DNA from: Paracoccaceae bacterium
GTDB lineage: Bacteria > Pseudomonadota > Alphaproteobacteria > Rhodobacterales > Rhodobacteraceae
NCBI GenBank assembly: GCA_014872815.1
Contig: WKFK01000012.1
Coordinates: forward strand, 62,001-126,000
DNA length: 64,000 nt
Direction of reading: 5' to 3'
Position 1 is the first letter of the stretch, and every line of letters starts with the position of its first letter. The position numbers were made by a program, and so were the translations under genes. Below the pieces are notes generated by a model. It was not told the DNA's origin and ran no database searches. It saw only the letters and a program-made list of their open reading frames with translations. Positions 44,795 through 53,970 of this stretch are shown in pieces.

Positions 44795-45132
44795 ACCTAA
44801 ATGGCGGCTAGGTCCCGCGTCTGAGTTGTCCAATCACGCTGCGGCGAAAGTTCAGTTTCGACACGAGCCAAATCGACGCCTTGGAATGACTGCTTCGGCG
44901 ACTTGCGCTGCACCGCAACAACAAACGTTCTGCACGGGCGAGGAAATGCTGCGTCAACAATAGCTGCAGGCGCACAAGGCGGCTTTGTCCCGCATAGTTG
45001 CCTATCGACATGTAATTTTGCAAAGTCGGCTATCTGCGCATAGCGGTCATTCCCCACCCCCAGTAAACCCTTTATCAAGCCTCTTTCTGCATAGTCCGCG
45101 TGAAACACCTCGCCAGCAGAAAGCCGGTTCCT
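44795..45132. other. Gene-free right flank of the island
   Basis: About 340 bases without a supportable gene on either strand. It opens with CCTAAATGGCGGC (44796-44808), which matches CCTAAATGGCTGC at 30408-30420 at 12 of 13 positions in the same orientation. The rest is of mixed composition and may be decayed mobile DNA. Confidence 0.45.
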
Positions 45133-45897
45133 ATGTCGATTGCCTCCTCTTTGCGTCTTGCGCTTCTGACCATCAGCCTCATGGCGACCCAAGCGCAGGC
45201 CAATAGCGTCTCCCTGATCCAGAATGGTTTCTTTGCGCAGCGCGCCTCCTTCAACGACACGCCCGCCCGCACCCCACAACAGCCTGCCCTCGCGCAACCA
45301 ACTGAGGCCGACACCAGCCGCGGCGCGGTGCCCTTGCGCCCCGGCACGGCCAGCCTGTTCCGCGGCCGTGCCACCGGCGGTCTCTTTGCGCCGGTGCTGA
45401 CACAGGTTCTGCCGTCTGCCGCCAAACAGCTGATGACCCTTATCGCCGAGGCGGAAGCCGGCAAAGCCGGATATGATGCTGTGCAGTATGGGGCTCGGAT
45501 CAAGCCATCCGCGCCACCGACCAAAATGACCATCGCTGAGATCTATCAGTGGATCGACAACACCCCGGGACAGCCCCATGCGATCGGCCGCTATCAGTTC
45601 ATTCCCGCCACCCTGCGCCGCCTCGTGCGCCATCAGGACGTGCCACACGACAAGCTGTTCAGCCCGGAAATACAAGACCAGCTGGCCCACCAGTTGCTAG
45701 AAGAGGCCGGTCTGAGCGATTTCCAATCCGCCGAGATGTCGCGCGCGACCTTTATGCTCAATCTCGCCAAGATCTGGGCGGGCCTACCCACCGCAACCGG
45801 CAAGTCTTATTACGAAGGGTACGCAGGCAATAAAGCGGTCTACACCTGGGACTATTTCGACAGCCACTTCAAAAAGATATTTCCAGCCAACGGCTGA
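45133..45897 (+). CDS. Exported lysozyme-like (muramidase fold) protein
   Basis: 254 residues from ATG 45133, where a Sec signal begins (MSIASSLRLALLTISLMATQ, cleavage after AQA). A Pro/Thr-rich linker leads to a domain from about residue 95 with LIAEAEAGKAGYDAVQYG, TIAEIYQWID, HAIGRYQFIPATL and FMLNLAKIWAG, a lysozyme-like fold shared with phage muramidases; the Glu in LIAEAEAG is the likely catalytic acid. From memory, related exported proteins without prophage context are common in Roseobacters. Backbone codon usage resumes here. Confidence 0.75.
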   Translation: MSIASSLRLALLTISLMATQAQANSVSLIQNGFFAQRASFNDTPARTPQQPALAQPTEADTSRGAVPLRPGTASLFRGRATGGLFAPVLTQVLPSAAKQLMTLIAEAEAGKAGYDAVQYGARIKPSAPPTKMTIAEIYQWIDNTPGQPHAIGRYQFIPATLRRLVRHQDVPHDKLFSPEIQDQLAHQLLEEAGLSDFQSAEMSRATFMLNLAKIWAGLPTATGKSYYEGYAGNKAVYTWDYFDSHFKKIFPANG

Positions 45898-45932
45898 CAT
45901 GACGCAAAGCGTGTCGGGAAAAGGCAGCTAAA

Positions 45933-46163
45933 ATGTCGAGCACCGACACTGCAAACAAAGGTAGGACCCGCTCCAAACCGGTGCCGGCCCTGCAAGAGCC
46001 GCTCCCTACGCCTTTCCAAGACGCGTCCCGCGATTCTCCCCACGCCGAAGGTGACGCCTTCAAAATTGTCCTCAAAAAACCCAACCAATTTTCTCACAAG
46101 GTAGAACCCACCCGCAGCGCTACACCCTATAAGTTGCATTCAACACCCCAACACACGCATTAG
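45933..46163 (+). CDS. Small open frame of doubtful status
   Basis: 76 codons in the otherwise gene-free 328 bases between the lysozyme-like and MFS genes. AAAAGGCAG precedes the ATG and third positions lean to G/C, but the product (charged, Pro-rich, no signal or motif) resembles nothing I know. Listed so that the interval is not left unexplained. Confidence 0.25.
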   Translation: MSSTDTANKGRTRSKPVPALQEPLPTPFQDASRDSPHAEGDAFKIVLKKPNQFSHKVEPTRSATPYKLHSTPQHTH

Positions 46164-46225
46164 GCTTGATAGCGCCATCACTTTGCGCCTAGGTGGCAGC
46201 AGTTTCCGCCTACAGGATCTCCCTC

Positions 46226-47422
46226 ATGACCCCGACACTGTCCCCTCGGACCGTGCGCCTTATTATGGCGCTCTTCTTTTTGCATCCCTTTGCGCTTGGG
46301 GGCTGGTTTGCCCAAATCCCTCTGGTACAAGCCAATCTCGGCCTGACCAACGCACAGCTCGCGCTGGCGCTGCTTGGCATGCCTGTGGCCTTCATCACCA
46401 TGTCCAAACTGGCCGCCAAAGCCGTAGATCGCTATGGCGCGCCATTTGTGTTTATCACCGTCTTTCCGCTGCAAACCGCGACCGCCCTGTTCCCGCTCTA
46501 CGCCATAAGCCAGCTCACGCTGTTTGCGGCGCTGGTGATCTTTGGCAGCGCCGTGGCCTTCCTCAGCGTGGCATTGAATGTCTATGCCGGGCAATATGAA
46601 AAGGCTTCTGGCGCCTCGGTTATGAACCGATGCCACGGGTTCTGGGCGCTTGGCCTCATGGTTGGCTCTCTGCTGGCCGCAACCCTTGCCAAGCCGCTTT
46701 CCCCTGACCTCATCATTCTGGTCTTGGCGGCCAGTTCCGCCGCCGTGGCAATGTGGAGCGCGCGCTCCCTGCCCGACCTCAAACCGCAGACCAGCCAGGG
46801 CCCGCAAAGCACGCCGCGCCGCAAACTGCGTGATTACCCAAGCGCGCTTTTCCTAATCGTGCTCTTTGTCGTGTCTGTCACCATGACAGAGGGCGCAATG
46901 ACCAATTGGGGCGCGGTCTATATGGCAGAGCGCCTGCCCGAAGGCGCCACCACCGCAGGTCTCGCGATCACGGTCTACTCCGGCTCGCTCGCCTTTGGCC
47001 GGTTTGTTGGTGACTTTCTAAAAGTGCGCATTGGGGCGGCGAACCTCGCCCGTTTGACCGTCGGGATTGCCATTCTGGGCATCCTTCTGCTTGTCGCGCC
47101 TTTACCACCCATCGTAGCCTTTGCAGGCTTCGCCTGTATCGGCCTTGGCGTGTCCGTTGGTTTCCCTCTGGCCGTCTCCGCCGCGGCAGCCCTGGAAGAC
47201 GCCCATGACGCGGACAACATCGCCTTCCTGTCGATCATCGCTGTGGGCAGCAACGTCATCGCCCCGCCCATCATCGGCCTGCTGGCCGACAGCATTGGCA
47301 TGACCTTCGCCCTGGCTGCGCTCCTCCCCGGCCTGTGCCTCAGCCTGATCATGGCACGTCACCTCTCTTCCAACGCGCTGCGCCCGGCACCAGCGCGGAG
47401 CAAACAGGTTGACGCCGCCTGA
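46226..47422 (+). CDS. MFS permease (YbjJ/FucP-like)
   Basis: 398 residues from ATG 46226; an upstream in-frame start at 46193 is less likely because the helices begin at residue 12. Twelve hydrophobic segments; MNRCHGFWALGLMVGSLLAA in TM5 and EGAMTNWGAVYM at the start of the second half are typical of the YbjJ-type group of major facilitators. Substrate unknown. A 13-bp hairpin follows the stop. Confidence 0.85.
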   Translation: MTPTLSPRTVRLIMALFFLHPFALGGWFAQIPLVQANLGLTNAQLALALLGMPVAFITMSKLAAKAVDRYGAPFVFITVFPLQTATALFPLYAISQLTLFAALVIFGSAVAFLSVALNVYAGQYEKASGASVMNRCHGFWALGLMVGSLLAATLAKPLSPDLIILVLAASSAAVAMWSARSLPDLKPQTSQGPQSTPRRKLRDYPSALFLIVLFVVSVTMTEGAMTNWGAVYMAERLPEGATTAGLAITVYSGSLAFGRFVGDFLKVRIGAANLARLTVGIAILGILLLVAPLPPIVAFAGFACIGLGVSVGFPLAVSAAAALEDAHDADNIAFLSIIAVGSNVIAPPIIGLLADSIGMTFALAALLPGLCLSLIMARHLSSNALRPAPARSKQVDAA

Positions 47423-47428
47423 AACGAC

Positions 47429-47464
47429 ACTGCGCCGATCGCACACAAGGACGATCGGCGCAGT
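47429..47464. terminator. 13-bp perfect hairpin after the MFS gene
   Basis: ACTGCGCCGATCG / CGATCGGCGCAGT with a ten-base loop, starting seven bases past the stop codon. No T run, so it may act as an RNA end-stabiliser or a weak terminator. Confidence 0.55.
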
Positions 47465-47523
47465 CTAACAACAAACGGCAAAGCCACCGTCCAAAGCAAC
47501 ATATTCAAAAATCACGGACAGTC

Positions 47524-47545
47524 GCGAAACAGACGCAATACCGAC
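47524..47545. repeat. Second copy of the 11-base tandem repeat
   Basis: Units GCGAAACAGAC and GCAATACCGAC followed by GTTAA. The second unit is identical to the middle unit at 20642-20652. It lies between the MFS and uup 3' ends. Confidence 0.55.
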
Positions 47546-47552
47546 GTTAAAA

Positions 47553-49367
47553 TCAGCCGTTGCTTTCGGCCTTCTCCTCCAGCATCAGCCACTCTTCCTC
47601 GGCATCCTGCAACGCCGTCTGACGCTCCACCAACGCCTCTGTTGCTTTCTGGAATTTCACCGGTTCTTTGGTAAACAACTCCGGATCCGCCATGAATTCT
47701 TCCAGCTTGGCAATCTCCGCCTCCAGCCGTTCCATGATCCCCGGCAGTGCCTCCAACCGATGCTTCTCGGTGAAGCTCAAACCAGCGGCAGGCGCGTTTT
47801 TATCCACCTTCACCTTCTCGGCTTTAGGCTTTGATTTCTCAGTCTTTTTCGGCACATCCTCTTGCCGCTGCGCGCGATAATCAGACCAGCCCCCAGCATA
47901 GGTCACCGCCTGCCCATTGCCCTCCATGGCAATAGTCGTGGTCGCCACACGGTCCAGAAAATCCCGGTCGTGGCTCACCAACAGTACGGTGCCATCATAG
48001 TCATCTAACAGTTCTTGCAGAAGATCGAGCGTCTCCACATCCAGATCGTTGGTGGGTTCGTCCATGACCAGAAGATTGCTCTCCTTGGCCATCAATTTCG
48101 CCAACAACAACCGCGCCTTCTCACCACCGGACAAAGACCGCACCGGCGCTCGTGCCTGACGATCATCAAACAGGAATTCTTTAAGGTATCCAACAACATG
48201 CTTAGGATTGCCGCGCACCATCACCTGATCGGCCTTACCCGACACCCGCATCTCCGGATCGCCTGTGAGGCTGTCCCACAGCGTCATATCCGGGTCCAGC
48301 TTCGCCCGCGCCTGATCGAAAACGGCGGACAACAAATTGGTGCCCAGCGTGACCGATCCCGCATCCGGCTCCACATCGCCCATCAGCATTTTGATCAAGG
48401 TGGTCTTGCCCACGCCGTTGGGCCCAACAAAGGCAACACGGTCACCGCGCTGCACCGTCAAAGAGAAGTCGCGCACGATGCTCTTGCCGTCATAGGACTT
48501 GGACAAGCCTTTGGCTTCAATGACCTTTTTACCGGACTTCGGCCCAGCCGACAGCTCCATCGCCGCCGAGCCCTGCCGCTTGATCATCGCCGCCCGCTCA
48601 GCCCGGAGGTCCTTTAAAGCCCGCACACGACCCTGGTTCCGCTTACGCCGCGCACTGATGCCTTCCACAGCCCACCGCGCCTCGGCCTTGATCTTGCGAT
48701 CCATTTTGTGGCGCTGCAGGTCCTCTTCATCCCAAACCTTATCCCGCCACGCTTCAAAATCCTCAAAACCTTTTTCCTGACGACGCACCATTCCCCTGTC
48801 AATCCAAAGGGTTGCACGTGTCAGCGCCCGCAAAAAGGCGCGGTCGTGGCTAATCAAAACATAACCCGCCCGCGTGGCTTTCAACTCGTCTTCCAGCCAG
48901 GCGATCGCCTCAATATCCAGGTGGTTGGTTGGCTCGTCCAAAAGCATCAACTCGGGCGCTTCCGCCATCAGCCGCGCCAAAGCCGCCCGCCGCCGTTCGC
49001 CACCGGATGCGGTCTCAACCGCCCGCGCCGGATCAAACTTCAGCCCCTCCCCCGCGCGCTCGACCTTATACAACTCTCCAGGCTCCAAAGCCCCAGAGGC
49101 AAAATCGCCAAGCGTGGCAAACCCTGTCATATCAGGGTCTTGCTCCATGTAGCCCACGCTAACTCCGGGCGGCACAACGATGTCGCCGCGGTCCGGCTCC
49201 ACCAACCCGGCCATCACTTTCATCAAGGTCGATTTGCCCGATCCGTTGCGCCCCACAAGCGCCACCCGGTCACCGGGCTGCACCACAAGGCTCAATTGAT
49301 CAAACACAGGATCCCCGCCAAAGGTCAGGGAAATATCGCTCATCTGTAAAAGGGGTATACGTGCCAT
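47553..49367 (-). CDS. uup: ABC-F ATPase Uup
   Basis: 604 residues: two ABC domains with Walker A GRNGSGKST (38-46) and GPNGVGKTT (about 310), ABC signatures ASGGERRR and LSGGEKAR, and EPTNHLD and EPTNDLD, the ABC-F interdomain linker rich in charged residues, and a C-terminal coiled coil (about 535-600). No membrane part. Uup-type ABC-F proteins act on the ribosome and affect transposon precise excision in E. coli. Single gene, convergent with the MFS gene. Confidence 0.92.
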   Translation of the reverse strand: MARIPLLQMSDISLTFGGDPVFDQLSLVVQPGDRVALVGRNGSGKSTLMKVMAGLVEPDRGDIVVPPGVSVGYMEQDPDMTGFATLGDFASGALEPGELYKVERAGEGLKFDPARAVETASGGERRRAALARLMAEAPELMLLDEPTNHLDIEAIAWLEDELKATRAGYVLISHDRAFLRALTRATLWIDRGMVRRQEKGFEDFEAWRDKVWDEEDLQRHKMDRKIKAEARWAVEGISARRKRNQGRVRALKDLRAERAAMIKRQGSAAMELSAGPKSGKKVIEAKGLSKSYDGKSIVRDFSLTVQRGDRVAFVGPNGVGKTTLIKMLMGDVEPDAGSVTLGTNLLSAVFDQARAKLDPDMTLWDSLTGDPEMRVSGKADQVMVRGNPKHVVGYLKEFLFDDRQARAPVRSLSGGEKARLLLAKLMAKESNLLVMDEPTNDLDVETLDLLQELLDDYDGTVLLVSHDRDFLDRVATTTIAMEGNGQAVTYAGGWSDYRAQRQEDVPKKTEKSKPKAEKVKVDKNAPAAGLSFTEKHRLEALPGIMERLEAEIAKLEEFMADPELFTKEPVKFQKATEALVERQTALQDAEEEWLMLEEKAESNG

Positions 49368-49416
49368 GTGTTGCGCCTAGCCCGCAGACGCCGCCCCGTC
49401 AACCACGCCAGTCGAC

Positions 49417-50145
49417 CTAACAGGCCAAAGCCCTCAACAGGCGCTTGCGGGCGGCCGGTATGGCTTTGACCTCGACCCCCGTAAACACATGTAATGTATT
49501 CATTTTCTGATCAACCACAGCATGATCGCTGACCCAGCCGCCCATCAATAAATAGCTGCGCAACATCGGCGGCATGCTCAATTGCGCCGCCTTAAGGTTA
49601 GGCGTGTGCCGCAACCGCGCTGCAAAACGAAACACATTGGGCGCTTTGACGCGCGGCAACCAGCGTTTCGGCGCCAAATGCCGATCTCGCAACATCGCAA
49701 AGCTGTCGAGGTAAGTGCCAGCATCCGTACCTTCGAAAGAGGTGCAGCCAAACAGGAGTTCAACTTTATTTTCATCGACATAGGAAGTCATCGCGCCCCA
49801 GGCGACGCGCAGAACATCTGCGTCATGCACATCCGGATGCATACAAAACCGCCCCATCTCAACCATGCGCCCAGGGTAGTGTCGCAAAGCGTCCAACTCA
49901 TAGAATTGGGCAGAGTAACTCTGGCCAACTTGGTCTCCACTATGAATTGGCAACATCCTGAAAACACAGACCAATCGTCCGCCTTGCACTTCTTCAATCA
50001 AATAGTGCGTGCACAACGCGTCAAAGTCGTCCTCGTCTCGCTGGGTTGCGTCACCGTGGAATGCCAAATGCCGAAGGCGCTGTGCCGCATGTAAGTCATG
50101 CGCCCCGTCCGCCACACGGAGTCTATACCGTCCGATCTCTTGCAT
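49417..50145 (-). CDS. olsB: L-ornithine N-alpha-acyltransferase
   Basis: 242 residues. GNAT-fold OlsB type: LRHLAFHG, DFDALCTHYLIEE, MVEMGRFCMHPD and LLFGCTSFEGTD are the conserved blocks. It moves a 3-hydroxyacyl chain from ACP to ornithine, giving lyso-ornithine lipid, the first step to phosphorus-free membrane lipids used at low phosphate. The second enzyme, OlsA, is not in the window. Monocistronic. Confidence 0.88.
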   Translation of the reverse strand: MQEIGRYRLRVADGAHDLHAAQRLRHLAFHGDATQRDEDDFDALCTHYLIEEVQGGRLVCVFRMLPIHSGDQVGQSYSAQFYELDALRHYPGRMVEMGRFCMHPDVHDADVLRVAWGAMTSYVDENKVELLFGCTSFEGTDAGTYLDSFAMLRDRHLAPKRWLPRVKAPNVFRFAARLRHTPNLKAAQLSMPPMLRSYLLMGGWVSDHAVVDQKMNTLHVFTGVEVKAIPAARKRLLRALAC

Positions 50146-50243
50146 GCCCTAGCCCCACACGAAAGTCGCGCTCAAGTGCACACTATAACAGAGCGAAGGT
50201 CATGATCGAATGACAAACTTCGAGGCTAAGTAAACCGTGAGAC

Positions 50244-50717
50244 TTAGAAACCACCTGTGGAGGCGGTTGGTGCACCAGACGGCCCAAAGTTGCCGAGGTT
50301 TGTGCTCAACTGACGCAGCAGACCACCGGTTTGAATACCATTGTCCGTGATACGACGCTGAAGCGGCACAAACTGGCCATCTTCCAGAGCGTATTTTTCG
50401 ATGTTGCGCGCGATGCCTCTGCTATCAAAGCCAATCACCACAATTTGCCGATCAACAACCTCTGGCCGTCTAGGGCCCAAATGCTTGACGCGCGAACGCA
50501 CATAGATGTAACCGCTGTCATCAAGCACACCGGACGCTGTGGGCGGACCGATGGTCTCGACCACCGTATCGCGCGTATCAACACCAAGGGTGATGCCCGC
50601 AAGCTCTTCTGCATTCGGCACATACCCATGATTCCGATACCGCGTCGCGCAGGCCGCCAGGGACAGCATAGCCACGCCCATGACCGCATATTTGATCACT
50701 TTGGATTGCGTCTTCAT
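50244..50717 (-). CDS. bamE: Outer-membrane protein assembly factor BamE
   Basis: 157 residues; lipoprotein signal with lipobox LAAC (Cys at 23). The SmpA/OmlA domain has GYVPNAEELAGITLGVDTRDTV and IVVIGFDSRGIARNIEKYAL. Lipid-anchored subunit of the Bam complex. Divergent from yceD, the usual alphaproteobacterial arrangement at the head of the rpmF-plsX-fabH cluster. Confidence 0.9.
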   Translation of the reverse strand: MKTQSKVIKYAVMGVAMLSLAACATRYRNHGYVPNAEELAGITLGVDTRDTVVETIGPPTASGVLDDSGYIYVRSRVKHLGPRRPEVVDRQIVVIGFDSRGIARNIEKYALEDGQFVPLQRRITDNGIQTGGLLRQLSTNLGNFGPSGAPTASTGGF

Positions 50718-50836
50718 GCCTGCCCTCTTGCCTTGGCCCGTCTTGCCTTCTATCTCGCTTACAGAATGAATGCATCCGGTTCAAGATCGCAACTTGCGTT
50801 CGATTAATCCAACTGTCTCAAGCCAAAGCCAATAAC

Positions 50837-51400
50837 ATGTCCTCAAGCGCCTCTTCTGAAAACATCTTCCGTGTGGCCGACCTTCGCCAGAATCGCCCGA
50901 CACCATTTGAGCTGCGGCCAGACGCCAAAACACTCAGCGCACTGGCTGACGCTTTAGAGCTAACGTCTCTGCGCAAAGTTACTTTCTCTGGAGAAATTCG
51001 CGCTTACGGCAAAAGTGACTGGGAGTTGGTTGGAAAACTCGGAGCCACAGTTGTGCAGCCATGTGTCGTCACTCTTGAGCCCGTGACAACGCGCATCGAC
51101 GTCCCGGTTGAGCGCCGTTTTCTCGCTCAGATGCCGGATCTGGGCAACGAGGAAGACGAAGAAATCGAAATGCCAGAAGACGAAAACGCAGAGCCGTTGG
51201 AAACGCATATTGATGTAAACGCAATACTGCATGAGGCTCTGGCCTTGAACATACCGCAGTTTCCACGAGCCGACGATGCCGAATTGAAAGAAGCTGTCTT
51301 TACGGAGGCCGGAAAAAAGGCCATGACAGACGAAGACGCCCGCCCCTTTGCCGGTTTGGCGGCCCTGCGTGACCAGCTGGGCTCAAAAGAGGACGAATAG
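50837..51400 (+). CDS. yceD: YceD-family (DUF177) protein
   Basis: 187 residues. Contains the DUF177 core with VQPCVVTLEPVTTRIDVPVERRF and the acidic stretch EEDEEIEMPEDENAEP, ending LHEALALNIPQFPRA. The family is nearly always encoded before rpmF and has been linked to 23S rRNA accumulation. First gene of yceD-rpmF-plsX-fabH-ihfA. Confidence 0.92.
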   Translation: MSSSASSENIFRVADLRQNRPTPFELRPDAKTLSALADALELTSLRKVTFSGEIRAYGKSDWELVGKLGATVVQPCVVTLEPVTTRIDVPVERRFLAQMPDLGNEEDEEIEMPEDENAEPLETHIDVNAILHEALALNIPQFPRADDAELKEAVFTEAGKKAMTDEDARPFAGLAALRDQLGSKEDE

Positions 51401-51412
51401 GGCTTGCGTTGT

Positions 51413-51434
51413 GCGAAAATCGCAGTATTTTCGC
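51413..51434. other. Hairpin between yceD and rpmF
   Basis: GCGAAAAT-CGCAGT-ATTTTCGC, an eight-bp stem without a T run, in the 139-base leader of rpmF. Could tune read-through from yceD or mark processing. Confidence 0.4.
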
Positions 51435-51539
51435 GCGCTCATTCGAATTTAGCGTTGGACTCGGGCGCGCATACCGCGTAGAGGCTCCAAACGCTCAGGA
51501 AACCGGGCTTCGGCCCCCAAGTAAATCAAAGGTTGCGAC

Positions 51540-51746
51540 ATGGCTGTCCAGCAGAACAAAGTATCGAAATCGCGCCGCAACAACCGCCGTGCACACGACG
51601 CCCTGGTTGCAGCGAACCCTAACGAATGCCCAAACTGTGGCGAGCTGAAGCGCCCACACCACGTTTGCGCGTCCTGCGGCCACTACGACGACCGTGAAGT
51701 CGTTGCGATGGTTGAAGACGTCGACCTGGACGAAGACGCAGCATAA
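51540..51746 (+). CDS. rpmF: 50S ribosomal protein L32
   Basis: 68 residues: [20 protein letters not shown], then a four-cysteine zinc ribbon (CPNC, CASC) and an acidic C-terminus. The family's usual size. It has its own 139-base leader and is followed by plsX at 20 bases. Confidence 0.97.
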   Translation: MAVQQNKVSKSRRNNRRAHDALVAANPNECPNCGELKRPHHVCASCGHYDDREVVAMVEDVDLDEDAA

Positions 51747-51766
51747 ACAACGGGATCTGAGCCCGC

Positions 51767-52852
51767 ATGACCGGTTTGACGCAAACAGCAAACCCCGGCA
51801 GCGGGCGCACAGTGATCTCTGTTGACGCCATGGGTGGCGATCGCGGGCCGGCAGCTGTTGTTGCCGGCATTTCGCATTCCGCGAAGAAGAACCCCGACAT
51901 TGCTTTCATTCTACACGGCCCCAAAGGCGAGTTGGAACAGCTGGTCGCGCGCAAGCGTATCCTAGACGGCCGGGTAGAGATTCGCGACGCCGTCGACGTT
52001 GTGTCGATGGAAGACAAACCGCGTGATGTTATCCGGTCAAAAACCACGTCCATGTGGTCTGCACTAGAATCAGTGCGCAATGGCGAAGCAGACGGTGTGG
52101 TAAGTTGCGGGAACACAGGCGCGCTGATGATGCTATCGGTCGTTCGTCTGCGCAAAATTCTCGGCGTGGACCGTCCGGCCATTGCCGTACTTTGGCCTTC
52201 TCGTGCCCCGCAGGGCTTCAACATCATGCTCGATGCCGGTGCCGATATCAGCGCCGACGAACACGACTTGCTGCAATACGCTCTGATGGGCGCATCCTAC
52301 GCCCGCAACGGCATGGATTTGGAGCGCCCACGTGTTGGCTTGCTAAACGTGGGCACCGAAGAGCACAAAGGCCGCACAGAGTTGAAGTTGGCACACGACC
52401 TGATCGCGCAGAACGCGCCCGTCGCCAATTATGATTTTGTCGGCTTCGTAGAAGGCAATGATCTGCCTGCAGATAAGGCCGATGTGATTGTCACCGACGG
52501 CTTCACAGGAAACGTGGCTCTCAAAACCGGCGAAGGCACCGCCGGGCTAATCGGATCGCTTCTGAAAGAAGCGTTTAAGTTCTCGCCGCTGTCCCGCCTC
52601 GCCGCGCTCTTGGCCTACACATCCCTAAACCGTCTAAACAAGCGCATTGACCCACGCAGGGTCAATGGCGGCGTGTTTTTGGGCCTCAATGGCACCGTGG
52701 TAAAATCCCACGGCTCCTCCGATGCAACAGGTGTGTCAGCGGCCATCAAACTGGCCTTCAAACTTGCGCAATCCGGCTTCTCCGAAAAGCTCGCAGCGCG
52801 GGTTGCATCTGCTGTTTCCCTGCCGCAAGATGCCGACAGCAACACCGAATAA
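51767..52852 (+). CDS. plsX: Phosphate acyltransferase PlsX
   Basis: 361 residues. ISVDAMGGDRGPAAVVAGI at the N-terminus, SCGNTGALMML, GLLNVGTEEHKG and IVTDGFTGNVALKT. Converts acyl-ACP to acyl-phosphate for phospholipid synthesis. Between rpmF and fabH, as in most bacteria. Confidence 0.97.
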   Translation: MTGLTQTANPGSGRTVISVDAMGGDRGPAAVVAGISHSAKKNPDIAFILHGPKGELEQLVARKRILDGRVEIRDAVDVVSMEDKPRDVIRSKTTSMWSALESVRNGEADGVVSCGNTGALMMLSVVRLRKILGVDRPAIAVLWPSRAPQGFNIMLDAGADISADEHDLLQYALMGASYARNGMDLERPRVGLLNVGTEEHKGRTELKLAHDLIAQNAPVANYDFVGFVEGNDLPADKADVIVTDGFTGNVALKTGEGTAGLIGSLLKEAFKFSPLSRLAALLAYTSLNRLNKRIDPRRVNGGVFLGLNGTVVKSHGSSDATGVSAAIKLAFKLAQSGFSEKLAARVASAVSLPQDADSNTE

Positions 52853-52875
52853 CAATAAGTTAGCAAGGCACCGAT

Positions 52876-53850
52876 ATGACGACACGCGCCGTGGTTAAGG
52901 GCGTAGGCCACTACTTGCCGGAACGGGTCGTTCCTAACGCCGAATTTGAAAAAACTCTGGACACCTCGGATGAGTGGATTCGCACACGCTCAGGCATCGA
53001 GCGCCGCCACTTCGCCGCGGATGATCAGACCACCTCGGATCTCGCAAGCCTTGCCGCAAACGCCGCTCTGAAAAACGCAGGTTTAACTGCTGATGACATC
53101 GACGCCGTGGTGGTTGCGACCTCCACGCCAGATCTGACTTTCCCGTCTGTTGCCACCATGGTGCAGCAGAAAATTGGCATGACCCGCGGATTTGGTTTTG
53201 ACGTTCAGGCGGTTTGCGCCGGATTTGTATACGCGTTGACCAACGCCAATGCCCTAATCCTCTCCGGTCAGGCAGAACGCGTCCTGGTGATTGGCGCTGA
53301 AACATTCAGCCGCATCATGGATTGGACCGACCGCGCCACCTGCGTTCTGTTTGGTGACGGCGCTGGCGCGCTGATCCTGGAAGCGGAAACCGGCACGGGC
53401 GACAACTCTGATCGCGGCGTGCTGAGCGCCGATCTCAATTCGGACGGCCGCTACAAAGACATGCTCTTCGTGGACGGCGGCGTCTCCACCACTGGTGACT
53501 CCGGAAAACTGCGCATGCAAGGAAATGCCCTTTTCCGTCAGGCAGTTGAGAAACTGACATCCACAGCGCACACAGCACTTACCAAAATCGGGCTGACCGA
53601 TGATTCCGTTGATTGGATTGTCCCGCATCAAGCCAACATTCGCATCATTCAGGGCACTGCGAAGAAACTTGGCGTACCAATGGAGCGTGTCATCGTGACC
53701 GTTCAGGATCACGGCAACACCTCCGCTGCATCCATCCCGCTCGCGATCTCAACAGGCGTGACCGAAGGCAAAATCAAAACGGGTGACCTGGTAGTGACCG
53801 AAGCCATCGGCGGCGGCCTGGCGTGGGGAGCCGTGGTTTTGCGCTGGTAA
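52876..53850 (+). CDS. fabH: 3-oxoacyl-ACP synthase III
   Basis: 324 residues. Catalytic triad Cys114 (DVQAVCAGF), His in IVPHQANIRI and Asn in DHGNTSAAS. Starts fatty-acid synthesis by joining acetyl-CoA with malonyl-ACP. 23 bases after plsX. Confidence 0.97.
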   Translation: MTTRAVVKGVGHYLPERVVPNAEFEKTLDTSDEWIRTRSGIERRHFAADDQTTSDLASLAANAALKNAGLTADDIDAVVVATSTPDLTFPSVATMVQQKIGMTRGFGFDVQAVCAGFVYALTNANALILSGQAERVLVIGAETFSRIMDWTDRATCVLFGDGAGALILEAETGTGDNSDRGVLSADLNSDGRYKDMLFVDGGVSTTGDSGKLRMQGNALFRQAVEKLTSTAHTALTKIGLTDDSVDWIVPHQANIRIIQGTAKKLGVPMERVIVTVQDHGNTSAASIPLAISTGVTEGKIKTGDLVVTEAIGGGLAWGAVVLRW

Positions 53851-53970
53851 ATCTAGCCTAAGTGATTGGCGAATATTAGAGATAATCGCCTCACTTCCCG
53901 TGCAAATCATTGACTCCCAATTTCTCTTGCCCCTATGGTTTTTGAAACATGTACCGGCAGGGGGGACCAC

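Noticed and set aside
44797-45690. Long minus-strand open frame over the island's right flank and the lysozyme-like gene
   Set aside because: Most of it is antisense to the well-supported exported protein at 45133-45897; no motif or ribosome site.
42305-45897. A prophage remnant built from the integrase fragment and the lysozyme-like gene
   Set aside because: No phage structural, packaging or regulatory genes lie between them. The lysozyme-like protein has a Sec signal and backbone codon use.
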